Assembly: GCF_963678635.1 (NCBI RefSeq)
Contig: NC_087071.1
Location: forward strand, 6,897,624-6,961,623
Source of the DNA: Symsagittifera roscoffensis
Taxonomy: Eukaryota; Xenacoelomorpha; Acoela; Convolutidae
Length of the DNA: 64,000 nucleotides
Direction: 5' to 3'
The position numbers and the translations under genes are program-made. Shown here piece by piece: positions 52,575-62,991 of the stretch; within the stretch, counting starts at the first letter, position 1, and each line of letters opens with the position of its first letter. Below the pieces are notes generated by a model. It did no database searches, was not told the origin of the DNA, and saw only the letters and a program-made list of their open reading frames with translations.

Positions 52575-52830
52575 AGTTAACGTCAAGCTTTCAATCTGTT
52601 GCATTTGTTGATTCCAACTGTATAGTCTGAGTGGTGTGCAGCTCTTAGAAAAAGCTATATGAATTTTCTTTTCTACGCTTGTCGTTTTTGGATGATCGGT
52701 TTGAGGCTACTGGTTTGGATAATTATTGTAGACGACTGATTTAATTCAATTGAGTATGGATATAAATATTATCTCTAATTCAAGTAGAAAAATATGGCTC
52801 TGGATTGAATCTGCAATTAACTTTATGAAT
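52575..52830 (-). pseudogene. Family B ORF0 relic
   Basis: Sequence at 52,590-52,640 (TTGATTCCAACTGTATA...) matches the end of ORF0 of element A at 38,895-38,925 (TTGATTCCAATTGTATA...). It is followed by a Lys/Arg-codon-rich stretch on the minus strand. Frames are broken. Its place directly before the gag relic mirrors element A. Confidence 0.6.
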
Positions 52831-53106
52831 GAAATTTTACTGCTATAAAAATTCTGTGGAGGAATAACCGTTGCAGTCTGCTTTTTCGTTTCACGATGAA
52901 GAGGCTCGGGCATTCGTTCGTGTTGTGACCTGATATCAGCCTGGTTACTCGTTTGCTTCGAGTGGAATTTTTGAGACGTGGATATAAGCTTATTGATCTT
53001 TCAATTCGGTTTTCATTTAGTGGTTTTGACCTTTGTTGTTTATTTTTTTGTTTATGCTCAACTAAATTAATGAAGGTCTGTTTGACACTCTTTAGGTTGT
53101 ACCAAA

Positions 53107-53496
53107 TAAATTTAAGTACGGGGTGGCTTTCTCATAGATTAACTTTGGGTAAAGTACACCTTCTGTTTGTCACTCTAGCTTATTTTCGGCTGGATAGATT
53201 CGTACAACCTGTTAGTCTAACACCAGTCATAATATTATTCTTATATCTCCTAGTCTCAATACATCCTGCGTATTTTTGTATTTGTGAGTTTTAGAAACAA
53301 GAATTGTTCTGGGGAAGACCGAATGTTTGCTGGATTAATTTTTTCTCTGTTCTGGCTAGAATTATAAATAGTTCTAGCGTTACAAATTTTATAAGTGTTA
53401 ATTATGGATCATGATTGGTTAGATAAAAAGCTTTATAGAGATATTTTATCGAGAATCTAATAGGTTCAAAAAAATACCTGTTTTGAAATGGTTCCA
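53107..53496 (-). repeat. Family B LTR, shared by two tandem units
   Basis: About 390 bp, diverged from the element A LTR but sharing the GTACACCTTCTG and TTATTTTCGGCTGGATAGATTCGT blocks and the GGTTCCA end next to CCCATCCGGGATTT. A gag relic lies on its low-coordinate side, so it acts as 5' LTR there. A 3' region with polypurine-type sequence lies on its high-coordinate side, so it is also a 3' LTR. This is the LTR-internal-LTR-internal pattern left by recombination between LTRs. Confidence 0.7.
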
Positions 53497-54745
53497 CCCA
53501 TCCGGGATTTAGAAGGTGTTTAATAGTTTTAAGTTTGTTGATGAGAAGGAGAGATGGAGAAGTTTCTTGATTCTCTAGAGTATTTTATTTTGAAGCAGTG
53601 GTTGCGTGAAGGAAGAGAAAGAAATAATTGCTCGTGTTCTCGAGTAGTTCTCTTAGTTGAAAGAGAAGGAGTACAGTTGCTCGTATGACAGAAGTGGGGT
53701 TCTAGTATCGTAATTGAATTGAGAAAGCATGTCAATTAAAGTTGCAGATTTTTTAAGGAAGTGTCAATTTGATTAATTAGAGCGGGACTACGTGCATTCT
53801 TATTTATTCATCGAATAGCGAGGAAGTTTTTGACTTCTCTGTGTGAAGCGCCAAGTGAATACGAGTCGCATTGCGTTTGACATCGCGTGAACGACTGCGT
53901 TGTTCAATAAGTACCTTTGCTGCGATCTTGGTTCCATACTTAAAATCCTGTGAAGATTGTGACTACGGCAACAATCTAATAGATTTGCTACTCCAGAGTG
54001 GAAATTTCTTCAAAATTCATCTACCTTTGCTGCTCGTTCCTTTTGCTCTTAAAAATTAAAGACTTATATCCACATTTATCCACATATTTATATCTACTTT
54101 TATATCATGTTAGTGATAACAATTTTAAAGTGATTGTGTTTAATCGTTTTTGCAAAAGCATTTTATTACTTCCGGTTATTTTGAAGAGTCGCTCGCCCAT
54201 GAGCTACTGTCGTCAAAAATAAGGAGTGTGTCGCAAGCTTGGTTTAGCGCGGCTCAGGATCTCCTACTGGTGGATGAGGCCAGTGAGGGAGTATAAGTTT
54301 TTTGTTCTTTCCAACTTTTTAATGTTTTATTAGGTTCTTTTATCAGTCAGTGTGGGTGGAAAGAGTGCGTGAAACGTGGGTGAGTGAGTTGAGACAACCA
54401 AATATTATAAAAAAATGTTAGTCAGGGGCAAATGATGCACATTTTTATTACAGGGTCATAGGACGAAGGATGGGACGGAGGATGACGTAAAAGATAGTTG
54501 AATTCAATTAAAATGGGAAACTTAGGAAGTAAGATGATGTTCAATTATGAAAAAAACATGAAGCAATGATGGGTATTGCGAGATGGCGAAATGCAAAGAT
54601 AGTGTTATTAGATGATTAATAATAAGTGTAAGTGTGTGTTAATTTGGCGTTCATTAAACTTCATGAGAACAGTTAATTTTGCTTTCTTTTGGTGTTACAA
54701 AATTAAATGTGAGTGTAAAGTGATCAAAAATACTGAAAGATGGTT
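53216..54745 (-). repeat. Tandem duplication unit 1 (1,530 bp): LTR end, 3' UTR, ORF3 end of family B
   Basis: Direct tandem duplicate of 54,746-56,274 at an offset of 1,530 bases, with very few differences. It contains most of the LTR (53,216-53,496), the 3' UTR (with the block conserved with 23,095-23,260 of element A) and the C-terminal relic of ORF3. The right junction cuts a GATGGTTC sequence straight into TAACACCAGTC of the LTR. Confidence 0.85.
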
Positions 54746-56274
54746 CTAACACCAGTCATAATATTATTCTTATATCTCCTAGTCTCAATGCATCCTGCGT
54801 ATTTTTGTATTTGTGAGTTTTTGAAACAAGAATTGTTCTGGGAAAAACCGAATGTTTGCTGGATTAATTTTTTCTCTGTTCTGGCTAGAATTATAAATAG
54901 TTCTAGCGTTACAAATTTTATAAGTGTTAATTATGGATCATGATTGGTTAGATAAAAAGCTTTATAGAGATATTTTATCGAGAATCTAATAGGTTTAAAA
55001 AAATACTTGTTTTGAACTGGTTCCACCCATCCGGGATTTAGAGGGTGTTTAATAGTTTTAAGTTTGTTGATGAGAAGGAGAGATGGAGAAGTTTCTTGAT
55101 TCTCTAGAGTATTTTATTTTGAAGCAGTGGTTGCGTGAAGGAAGAGAAAGAAATAATTGCTCGTGTTCTCGAGTAGTTCTCTTAGTTGAAAGAGAATGAG
55201 TACAGTTGCTCGTATGTCAGAAGTGGGTTTCTAGTATCGTAATTGAATTGAGAAAGCATGTCAATTAAAGTTGCAGATTTTTATAAGGAAGTGTCAATTT
55301 GATTAATTAGAGCGGGACTACGTGCATTATTATTTATTCATCGAATAGCGAGGAAGGTTTTGACTTCTCTGTGTGAAGCGCCAAGTGAATACGAGTCGCA
55401 TTGCGTTCGACATCGCGTGAACGACTGCGTTGTTCAATAAGTACCTTTGCTGCGATCTTGGTTCCATACTTAAAATCCTGTGAAGATTGTGACTACGGCA
55501 ACAATCTAATAAATTTGCTACTCCAGAGTGGGATTTTCTTCAAAATTCATCTACCTTTGCTGCTCGTTCCTTTTGCTCTTAAAAATTAAAGACTTATATC
55601 CACATTTATCCACATATTTATATCTACTTTTATATCATGTTAGTGATAACAATTTTAAAGTGATTGTGTTTAATCGCTTTTGCAAAAGCGTTTTATTACT
55701 TCCGGTTATTTTGAAGAGTCGCTCGCCCATGAGCTACTGTCGTCAAAAATAAGGAGTGTGTCGCAAGCTTGGTTTAGCGCGGCTCAGGATCTCCTACTGG
55801 TGGATGAGGCCAGTGAGGGAGCATAATTTTTTTGTTCTTTACAACTTTTTAATGTTTTATTAGGTTTTTTTTATCAGTCAGTGTGGGTGGAAAGAGTGCG
55901 TGAAACGTGGGTGAGTGAGTTGAGACAACCAAATATTATAAAAAAATGTTAGTCAGGGGCAAATGATGCACATTTTTATTACAGGGTCATAGGACGAAGG
56001 ATGGGACGGAGGATGACGTAAAAGATAGTTGAATTCAATTAAAATGTGAAACTTAGGAAGTAAGATGATGTTCAATTATGAAAAAAACATGAAGCAATGA
56101 TGGGTATTGCGAGATGGCGAAATGCAAAGATAGTGTTGTTAGATGATTAATAATAAGTGTAAGTGTGTGTTAATTTGGCGTTCATTAAACTTCATGAGAA
56201 CAGTTAATTTTGCTTTCTTTTGGTGTTACAAAATTAAATGTGAGTGGAAAGTGATCAAAAATACTGAAAGATGG
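54746..56274 (-). repeat. Tandem duplication unit 2 (1,530 bp)
   Basis: Second copy of the unit at 53,216-54,745. Its LTR piece runs to about 55,025 and lacks the first 110 bases, so it is not a complete LTR. The high identity means the duplication is recent, much later than the decay of the family B coding sequence inside it. Confidence 0.85.
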
Positions 56275-56760
56275 TTCATAAGCTTTTGTGTTCATGAATG
56301 CGCGATCTATGATGTGGTCAAATTTTTTCTGGCTACTATCGAGGTGGAAATTGTTTTCTGATTTGGTGAAAAACTTTTCTGATTAAATTATGCCTTTTTT
56401 TAAATTGATTTAGGTAAAGTGAGTTTGTTAATTGGTGATTGATTGAGTTGCAAAATTCATCCTTGTCTGTATTTTAGCCTGTAGGGTACTTTTAGTGGGC
56501 TAGTAAAAATTAGTTATGATATCCATTGGATGTTTGGGAGTAAGGAAAGTTCATCAATGTATTGTGCTCGTTGGATTGAGTTTTCTATGCTGTAGTAAGA
56601 AAATAAGGGGAGAAACAGAAGGTTTTTCTCCAACAATTGCGGGTAAATTTTATGACGTAGGTGATGGTAAAAGAGTCGATATCATGATGGGCGTTTAACG
56701 AAATTTTGTGGTGTAAATTTTGGGTGATTGCTTTCATAAAAAGATCGTATTATAGTAGTA
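56275..56760 (-). pseudogene. Family B ORF3 relic
   Basis: The minus strand is homologous to the middle of element A ORF3: AATGATGTGGTCAAATTT is shared at 24,745 and at about 56,310, the region encoding FDHIISE. Frames are broken by stops. A further diverged copy is at 60,150-60,600. Confidence 0.6.
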
Positions 56761-56779
56761 AAGTGTTACCGGTTGTAAG

Positions 56780-57339
56780 ATTTTTTTTCTTCTATATTTT
56801 TTGTTTCCGCCGTATCAAAGATTAGTTTGCCTGTTTTCTTGTCAAACCTGTTTCAAATTCGACGAGGACTTCTGACAATGTTTTCGAAAAATTAGTTTTG
56901 GGTGTTTGCACACTTTATTAGTTTCAGGGTAAATTTGAAAACGTCTCAATTTTTTTTCTATACCGTGTAAATTCCTATATTGACTTGCGTTTGAGCTTGT
57001 TCGGTCGGGATTCATTTTATCGAAGATTATGGATTCTATATTATGGAACTATGTTTGCCGGTAATTGCGTAGCGGGATGGTAAAACCCATGAACGTTCTT
57101 ACATAGTAAGCGAACTTCTTGACAAAGATAGTATCGTCTTTTAAATCTCGTGTCAGTTGTACTTTCTCTAGTTGAACTTTCCAATAAAAAAAAAACATTT
57201 TTTTTTGGCATCCTGAATTTTTGCGTCTGATTTATAGTTTGATGGGTTATTTATTCTATTCCAATGTGAGATGTCCACTTTTCATCATGTATGTCATAAG
57301 TTAAAGGTCGATGTGCACTATGGTAAGGAATGCCTCGTC
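56780..57339 (-). pseudogene. Family B Env ectodomain relic (unit 1)
   Basis: The minus strand matches the Env N-terminal region of element A (27,400-27,940): shared blocks encode the PNEG-distal LRKISSN-like segment, NIxNKLTRFQIY-type sequence and the HWTSHIGI/NPSN start. Multiple stops and indels are present. The Env middle and membrane part are absent: sequence passes directly into the ORF3 relic at about 56,760, so there is a large internal deletion. Confidence 0.6.
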
Positions 57340-57616
57340 TATCTTGTGGCTTGGTTTTACTTTGTGGTTCAGATTCACAACTTCGAAAAGATAGTGTTTC
57401 GAGTAGTTACAATGTTGTATCCAATGTTCTAATAATTCATTTACAAGGTTGGATTCACTTTGAAAAAACGCTTATGTCATCCAAAGTGGAAGTCTTTGCG
57501 ATGAAGTGGGGTGGGAAGGTTAAACTGTTTTGTTTAGATGTAGTTGTTATATTTCGATTGCGTCGGGGATGAATATGTTGTCTGTCAATTGAACTTGTTG
57601 GGTTCTGATTTTGACT

Positions 57617-57805
57617 CTATTGTCTTGCTGTGTTAAAGTCTTTCTGTAGTGAGGGGTAATTGACATATGTTGAATCATAATATGGTTCACTTAGGAGTGT
57701 GTAACGATTTGCTGGTGTCAGTGGTTCTGATAGTGATGCGTGTCTTCCTTCAAAGGTGTAGGGGTTTTCTACATAGAATATACGAGTGGATGATTGGGGT
57801 TGCAT
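57617..57805 (-). pseudogene. Family B homologue of the AUG-less ORF
   Basis: A 62-codon open segment similar to the start of the AUG-less ORF of element A: shared NPYTFE(E/G)RHA(R/S)LSEPL and an SEPxY...YPxLxx(E/D) block. Here an ATG happens to be present. It is out of frame with the small membrane ORF upstream because of decay. The region upstream of it (57,806-57,920) still aligns with the TAA-AAG junction area of element A. Confidence 0.6.
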
Positions 57806-57921
57806 TGTGTGACTTGATGTAGGTGTTGTTTGGAGATCTTGGGGTGGGTTGGTAGGTCGCGAAATTTTGATGTTAATTAGATTAGCAATTTTGAAAATCC
57901 TTCTTTATTTTTGTTGATTTA

Positions 57922-58146
57922 TTACTTAATTTTCTGTTTCCGATAATATTCTTCAGCAAAAACGATGATAAGATAAATTGCTAGTACAATAAAAATGATT
58001 GCTTTCTTGATACAGTTAAAAAATGTCAAAATCATAGATTCGCAGAATACTATCTTGGAATTGAAGCATACTGCTCCAAGTACTTTTTTCCATACTAGTG
58101 AATGAAAATGTGCTTCATTGATAATTTTGTAGTCTGGGTTTTTCAT
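57922..58146 (-). CDS. Family B small membrane protein
   Basis: A 74-codon intact ORF. Its ATG overlaps the stop of the leader frame (ATGA). The C-terminal half holds the feature conserved with element A: a Cys-Ile-Lys-Lys-Ala-Ile-Ile hinge, a hydrophobic helix (FIVLAIYLIIVF) and the AEEYYRKQ end. The N-terminal half differs from element A, with a polar KNPDYKIINEAHF start, so the fusion of leader sequence to this gene may come from the gag-pol deletion. It ends in two consecutive stops (TAATAA). Confidence 0.6.
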   Translation of the reverse strand: MKNPDYKIINEAHFHSLVWKKVLGAVCFNSKIVFCESMILTFFNCIKKAIIFIVLAIYLIIVFAEEYYRKQKIK

Positions 58147-58406
58147 TTCAAGATGTAAAAGATTCTTCCGTTATTCGGGTTTTGACCTGGTGGAATCTCG
58201 AACACTCGTTGGTATTGATTAGAATTATTGAGACGTGGAGGTAAGTTTACATTACTTCTTAACACTTGTGGTGTGTTTTTGGTTCTTAATCCAAAATCTT
58301 TTTTCCCTAAATCTAATCTATACAGGTCTGTTTGAGACTCATGTTCAAACCAGATGAGTTTATATTCAGGTTTTTTACTCACAGAGTAATTTCCGATAAG
58401 GTACAC
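58143..58406 (-). CDS. Family B leader ORF
   Basis: An 87-codon frame crossing the putative LTR/primer-binding junction (58,355). Its counterpart in element A is the leader ORF at 40,294-40,536. It contains NLPPRLNNSNQYQRVFEIPPG. The first codons lie in the LTR, so the true start may be one of several. Another copy reaches the window end (63,795-64,000), and a decayed one lies near 58,920-59,130. Confidence 0.4.
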   Translation of the reverse strand: MYLIGNYSVSKKPEYKLIWFEHESQTDLYRLDLGKKDFGLRTKNTPQVLRSNVNLPPRLNNSNQYQRVFEIPPGQNPNNGRIFYILK

Positions 58407-58690
58407 CTTCTGTTTATGAGACTATATAAATTTCGGCCGCATAGAATAGTGAAACCTCTAGTTCTAATACCAATCCTAATCTTATTCTTATGTCTCCTAG
58501 TCTTGGATTTACTTTCCATTCTTGATTTAGTACTCTATATTTTAATCTTACAGCATTTTTATGATTTTTTGCTGTTGTATTGAACTTACTTTACTGATGT
58601 AATCTTTTTTTTTATATTCAGATTATAAATTTAAAAATTCAAACATGTTTGATATTTCTTTTCATTTTTTTCTTCTAAGTGAAATCTAAA
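58355..58690 (-). repeat. Family B LTR-like sequence, copy at 58.4 kb
   Basis: Starts TGAGTTTA after an ACCAGA primer-binding-type sequence, as in element A. Contains GTAATTTCCGATAAGGTACACCTTCTG and CTAATACCAATCCTAATCTTA, both element A LTR blocks. The right boundary is inferred from the start of the next duplicated unit at about 58,694. The LTR end GGTTCCA is not present, so it is incomplete or divergent. Confidence 0.5.
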
Positions 58691-58693
58691 AAT

Positions 58694-59470
58694 GATGTAT
58701 TACTTAAAATTAAGTTTCCGATAAAATTCTTCAGCAAGTAAGATGATTAGAACAATTGCTAGTACAATAAAAGTGAACCATTTCTTGATACAGTTCTGAA
58801 GTGTCAAAATTATAGAGTTGCAGAAAATTATCTTGGAATTGAATCTTACTGCTCCAAGTAATTTATTTCATACTATATGAATTCAATTTAACCTTCATTG
58901 ATAATTTGGTAGTTTTTGTTTTTCGTTTCAAGATATAGAAGATTCGTCAGTTTTTTGATTTTTGACCTGATGAAAGCTTGAATACTCGTTGGCTAGGATT
59001 AGAATTATTGAGATGTGGAGGTAAGTTTCTCTATTTCTTAGCACTTTGTTTTTGGATCTTATTCCTAATAGTTTTTTTTGCTAAATCTAAGTCTATAGAG
59101 GTCTGTTCGAGGTTCATGGTCACACCAGATGATTTTTTGTCCGCGTTTCTCACTCACAGAGTAATTTCCGATGAGGTACACCGTCTGTTTGTCACGCTGT
59201 GTGATTTTCGGCCGGATATATTAGAGAAATTTTTTTTCTAATACCAATCCTAACCTTAATCTTATGTCTCCGAGTCTTGGATTAATTTTCCATTATTGAT
59301 TTAGTACTCTATATTTTAATCTTACAGCATTTTTATGATTTTTTGCTGTTGTATTAAACTTACTTCACTGATGTAATTTTTTATTTATATTCAGATTATA
59401 AATTTAAAAATTCAAACATGTTTGTTATATTTGTTTATTTTTTTTTCTTCTAAATGAAATCTAAAAAGAA
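58694..59470 (-). repeat. Diverged tandem copy of small membrane ORF, leader and LTR block
   Basis: Repeats 57,917-58,690 with a period of about 777 bases and considerable divergence: a decayed small membrane ORF (58,700-58,900), a leader region including GTGGAGGTAAGTTT at 59,015, a primer-binding-like CACACCAGA at 59,121-59,129, and an LTR-like block from 59,130. Reading frames are broken. Confidence 0.6.
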
Positions 59471-61139
59471 AAGAAGGAGCACATATAAAAATAGTAAGTG
59501 TTTTGGATCCTTGTAATAGTGATAATATAATTTCAAATTTATGAAAGGTTTGGATTGAGAAAAAATCTTTGGGGAAAGTTAGTTTTGATAGTTTCCGAGG
59601 TAATTAAAAGCTTGGAAAGCATCAGGATTATCTTTTTAAGCAAAAGAGTTGCCAAAGAGGTTCAAGCGCTCGGAGGATATTGAATTATTCGGTGAAATTT
59701 GTATGGTATTCATAGTTTATTGTTAAAATTAAAAATATGGAAACTATTTATTAGGGCAATTTCGAAGGGTTGTATGCATTCATCCGGTATAATGATTTGG
59801 CGGGAAACTGATTGGACAAAAAAAATGTTAGTCAGGGGCAAATGATGCACATTTTTATTACAAGATCATAGGACGAAGGATGGGGCGGAGGATGTCGTAG
59901 AAGATAGTGCATTTTAATTAAAAGGTGAAACTAAGGAAGTAGGATGATGTTCAATTATGAAAAAACATGAAGCAATGATGGGTATTGCGAGATGGCGAAA
60001 TGCAAAGACAGTGTCGTAAGATGATTTATATTAAATGTAATTGTGTATTAATTTGGTGTTGAAAAAACTTCATGAGAACAGTTAATTTTGCTTTCTTTTG
60101 TTGTTACAAAATTAAATGTGAGTGTAAAGAGATAAAATTTTTTGAAAAATGTTCCGTAAGTTTCTGTGTTCATGAGTGCGTGATCAATGATGTGGTCGAA
60201 TTTTTTCTTGCTACTATCGAGGTGGAAATTGTTTTCTGATTTGATGAAAAAACCCTTTCTGGTTGAATTGAGCCTTTTTTAAAATTGATTTAGGTAAAGT
60301 GCGTTTGTTTATTGGTGAATAACTGAGTCGCAAAACTCATCCTTGTCTGTATTTTAACCTATAGGGTGTTTTTAGTGGGTTAATAAAAATTAATTATAAT
60401 ATCCATTGGAGGGTTGGGAGTAGGAAAAATTCTTTATCAGAATGTGCCCGTTGGATTGAGTTTTCTAAGCTGTAATAGGAAAATTTGGGAAGAAATGGAT
60501 TGTTTTTCTACAACTATTGAGGGTAAATTTTATGACTTTAGGTGATGTTTAAAGAGTCATTATGATGATGGGCGGTTGATGAGGTTTTGTGGTGTAATAT
60601 TTGGGTGATTACTTTTCATTAAAAAATCTTTGTGCGCGTGTGGGGGCAACGTGGACAGAAAGGATGGAGAATTCGGAGGTTGAACCGGAATGCGTTAGTT
60701 GATGTAATGAGTTATTGGTCTAATGAACTTGTTGCTGGTGTGTGATAACTTTTTCTAAGTCAAGCTCTAGTTGGTCATATGTGATGGGGCTGGGGGTTTA
60801 TCAAATGCAATAGTAAAAAGAGCGGAACGGAGAGCAGTTACGTCAGTGTGCAGAGAGGTAGAGTTTTCATTAGAGGTAGCTGGATGTTTTGAAAAAATGG
60901 TTGAGAAAAATTAGTGGGACTGGAGTTCAAATCTGTAAATTCATAGTGTGTTTTGACTTCTGAGTTATTAAAATAAGAAAAAAGTTTTAAAAACTGTTTG
61001 ATTTGTATCATCAAAATCAGTGCGCTGTGAGTTAGAAGACACACTGGATAGAGGAAACAGGTGATGTTTGAAAATGTAAAGAGAGACTCGTGACATCAGG
61101 GATCACATGGATAGGAAAGGGAACGGTTGAAGGATAGAG
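59471..61139 (-). pseudogene. Family B 3' UTR, ORF3 and Ser/Thr/Pro region relics (unit 2)
   Basis: 59,827-60,600 is a diverged third copy of the ORF3-end block seen at 54,410-54,740 and 55,940-56,700 (markers AATGTTAGTCAGGGGCAAATGATG and GGGTATTGCGAGATGGCG). 60,640-61,139 lies where the Ser/Thr/Pro-rich ORF should be; only short minus-strand Ser/Asn/Phe-rich pieces are open. Confidence 0.5.
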
Positions 61140-62991
61140 CGGCTTATCCTGGGCTAAAAAAAAACGATTGTTTTAAGAAAGAATTTTTAAGGTGTGCTGT
61201 TGTTGAACAATTTGTTTGTAAATATTGTTGATAGTGGGTTATTGAAGTGTTATATGGGAGATAGGGCTACGTTGTAGATTATGTTTTTCTATCTTTCGTT
61301 CGGTGGTCGAGAGTGTATTTCGATATCTTTGCGGGATTTCGATAGAAGTTGAATGTTTGGTAAACTGCATAAATGTGATGTTGCTGTAGGTGTAGTATTT
61401 GTATTGTCTTTAGGAGTGTCGTATGTGTTTGTTTCTTTAGATAAATTTTCGTTGTACTCGCTAACTTGAGCGTCTAGAAGACATTTGCTAAAAACCGAAA
61501 AAATTCCAAAAAAATTTGCGAACCCAATTTGAGCTGCGATAGGTTGTCTATTGGTTTATTCGTGTATTGCATATGTGTTATAGATTCATTTAAGCAGTGA
61601 AAAGGAAAATTCTTTAGAGTAAAGCTTTGCCTATAATATAGTACTAGAATAAGGCTACAAAGTCATGTGGATATACAAAGTCATGTGATGGACAGCTGTA
61701 TTCCAAAAACATAAGCGGCGCAAAAAGTGTCAACAAATTAACTTGCGTTTTCGTTGGTAGCATTCATAAAAAAGGATATTTTTTTAGTACAAGTGTAAAA
61801 CTAGAGGATTTTTTCCTTCAAAATCAATGAAGTTAGAGCGGTTTCCTGATATGATGTATTCTGCATTAAGTGATTTGCTAATGTGTGCTGCCAAACTAAG
61901 AGTTTGTTAGACTTGTGTTCGTTCTAATTCACATAAATGATGTAATGTTTCGAGTTCTGAAAATTACAATTCTTGAAAAATTCTGCTAACTATGTAGTCG
62001 TATTTCATTTTCAGAAGAATGTCATAGTGAGGTGCGCCAAAATGTGTGTTTATCATTAGTGATAGTTTTTGTAACCTGGTACTATTCTGAATCTCTGGAA
62101 AGAGTTTTCCTCAAATATTTCCATTATTTTCGTAAAATGTAACCGGGATGTAACATTTTTTGTTCTCTCTAATTTTTTGGTTCCGCATTATCAAAGACTA
62201 GTTGACCTGTTTTCCGGTCAAAATCTTCTCGTTTTTAACGAGGATATCTAAAAACTGCGTTCGGAAAAGTGAAAACGTAAATTCAGGGTAAATTTGAAAA
62301 CGTCTGAATTTGTTTTCTATAACGTGTATATTCCTAATTTGATTTGCGTTTAGGCTTGTTCAGTCAGGATTTATTTTATCAAAAATAATGGATTCTATGA
62401 AGTAAGTTTTGTGAATTTTATCACTGTTGCGTGAATTTTAGAGAATCGAAAAGTGGTACATGTGTCTTCAGTGAACCAAACTATAATTGCCTGTATTCGT
62501 GTAGTGTGATGGTAAATTCCTTGACCGTTCTTTCGTAGTAAGCGAACTCCTTGACAAGTATAGTATCGTCTTTTAATTCTCGTGTGAGGTTTATCTTCTC
62601 TAGTAACATTTTCCAATCAAAAAATATCATTTTTTGGCATCCTGAGTTTTTTGCGTCTGATTTATTGTATGATGGGTTGTTTTTTCTATTCCAACGTGAG
62701 GTAAACAGTTTTTATCATGTATGTCATAGGTCAAACTTCGATGTGCGCCCTGGTAAGGGAATGCATTGTCTACTTGGATATGACCTTGTGCTGGATATAC
62801 AAAGTCAAAATAAATTTAGAAAATTTATAATTTACGATTTTAGATTTCCTTTGCAACCTTTTTTAAATTTAGTTCCTTTTTACAATCATCCGGGTCAAGA
62901 TGTAGTGGTATTTTTTTTATATAATTTTCTTTCTCCAAAGTTTTGGCTCGGGCTGTGGAGTAAATTGTAGCGATTACAGTTGATGACTGAA
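61140..62991 (-). pseudogene. Family B Env relic (unit 2)
   Basis: The minus strand aligns along most of element A Env. 61,140-61,600 corresponds to the membrane and tail part (25,890-26,350), 61,780-62,060 to the middle (27,000-27,260) and 62,200-62,940 to the N-terminal ectodomain (27,400-28,140). Stops and indels are frequent. The part of element A around the 28,229 TAA is deleted here, so that junction cannot be compared. Confidence 0.6.

Larger units (their letters stand above)
57340..58354 (-). mobile_element. Family B gag-pol-deleted unit: leader ORF, small membrane ORF, AUG-less ORF homologue
   Basis: Between the putative LTR start at 58,355 and the Env relic there is no gag or pol. 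In order on the minus strand are an open leader frame (58,406-58,143), the small membrane ORF (58,146-57,922), and the homologue of the AUG-less ORF (readable at 57,805-57,617 as ENPYTFEGRHASLSEPL and more). The unit looks like a defective element that lost gag-pol. A nearly identical copy of the whole stretch is at 62,992-64,000 (offset 5,652). Confidence 0.7.

Noticed and set aside
53871-55752. Duplicate 62- and 74-codon ORFs at 53,871-54,222 and 55,401-55,752
   Set aside because: They lie antisense in the 3' UTR of family B inside the 1,530-bp duplication. Their identity only reflects that recent duplication.
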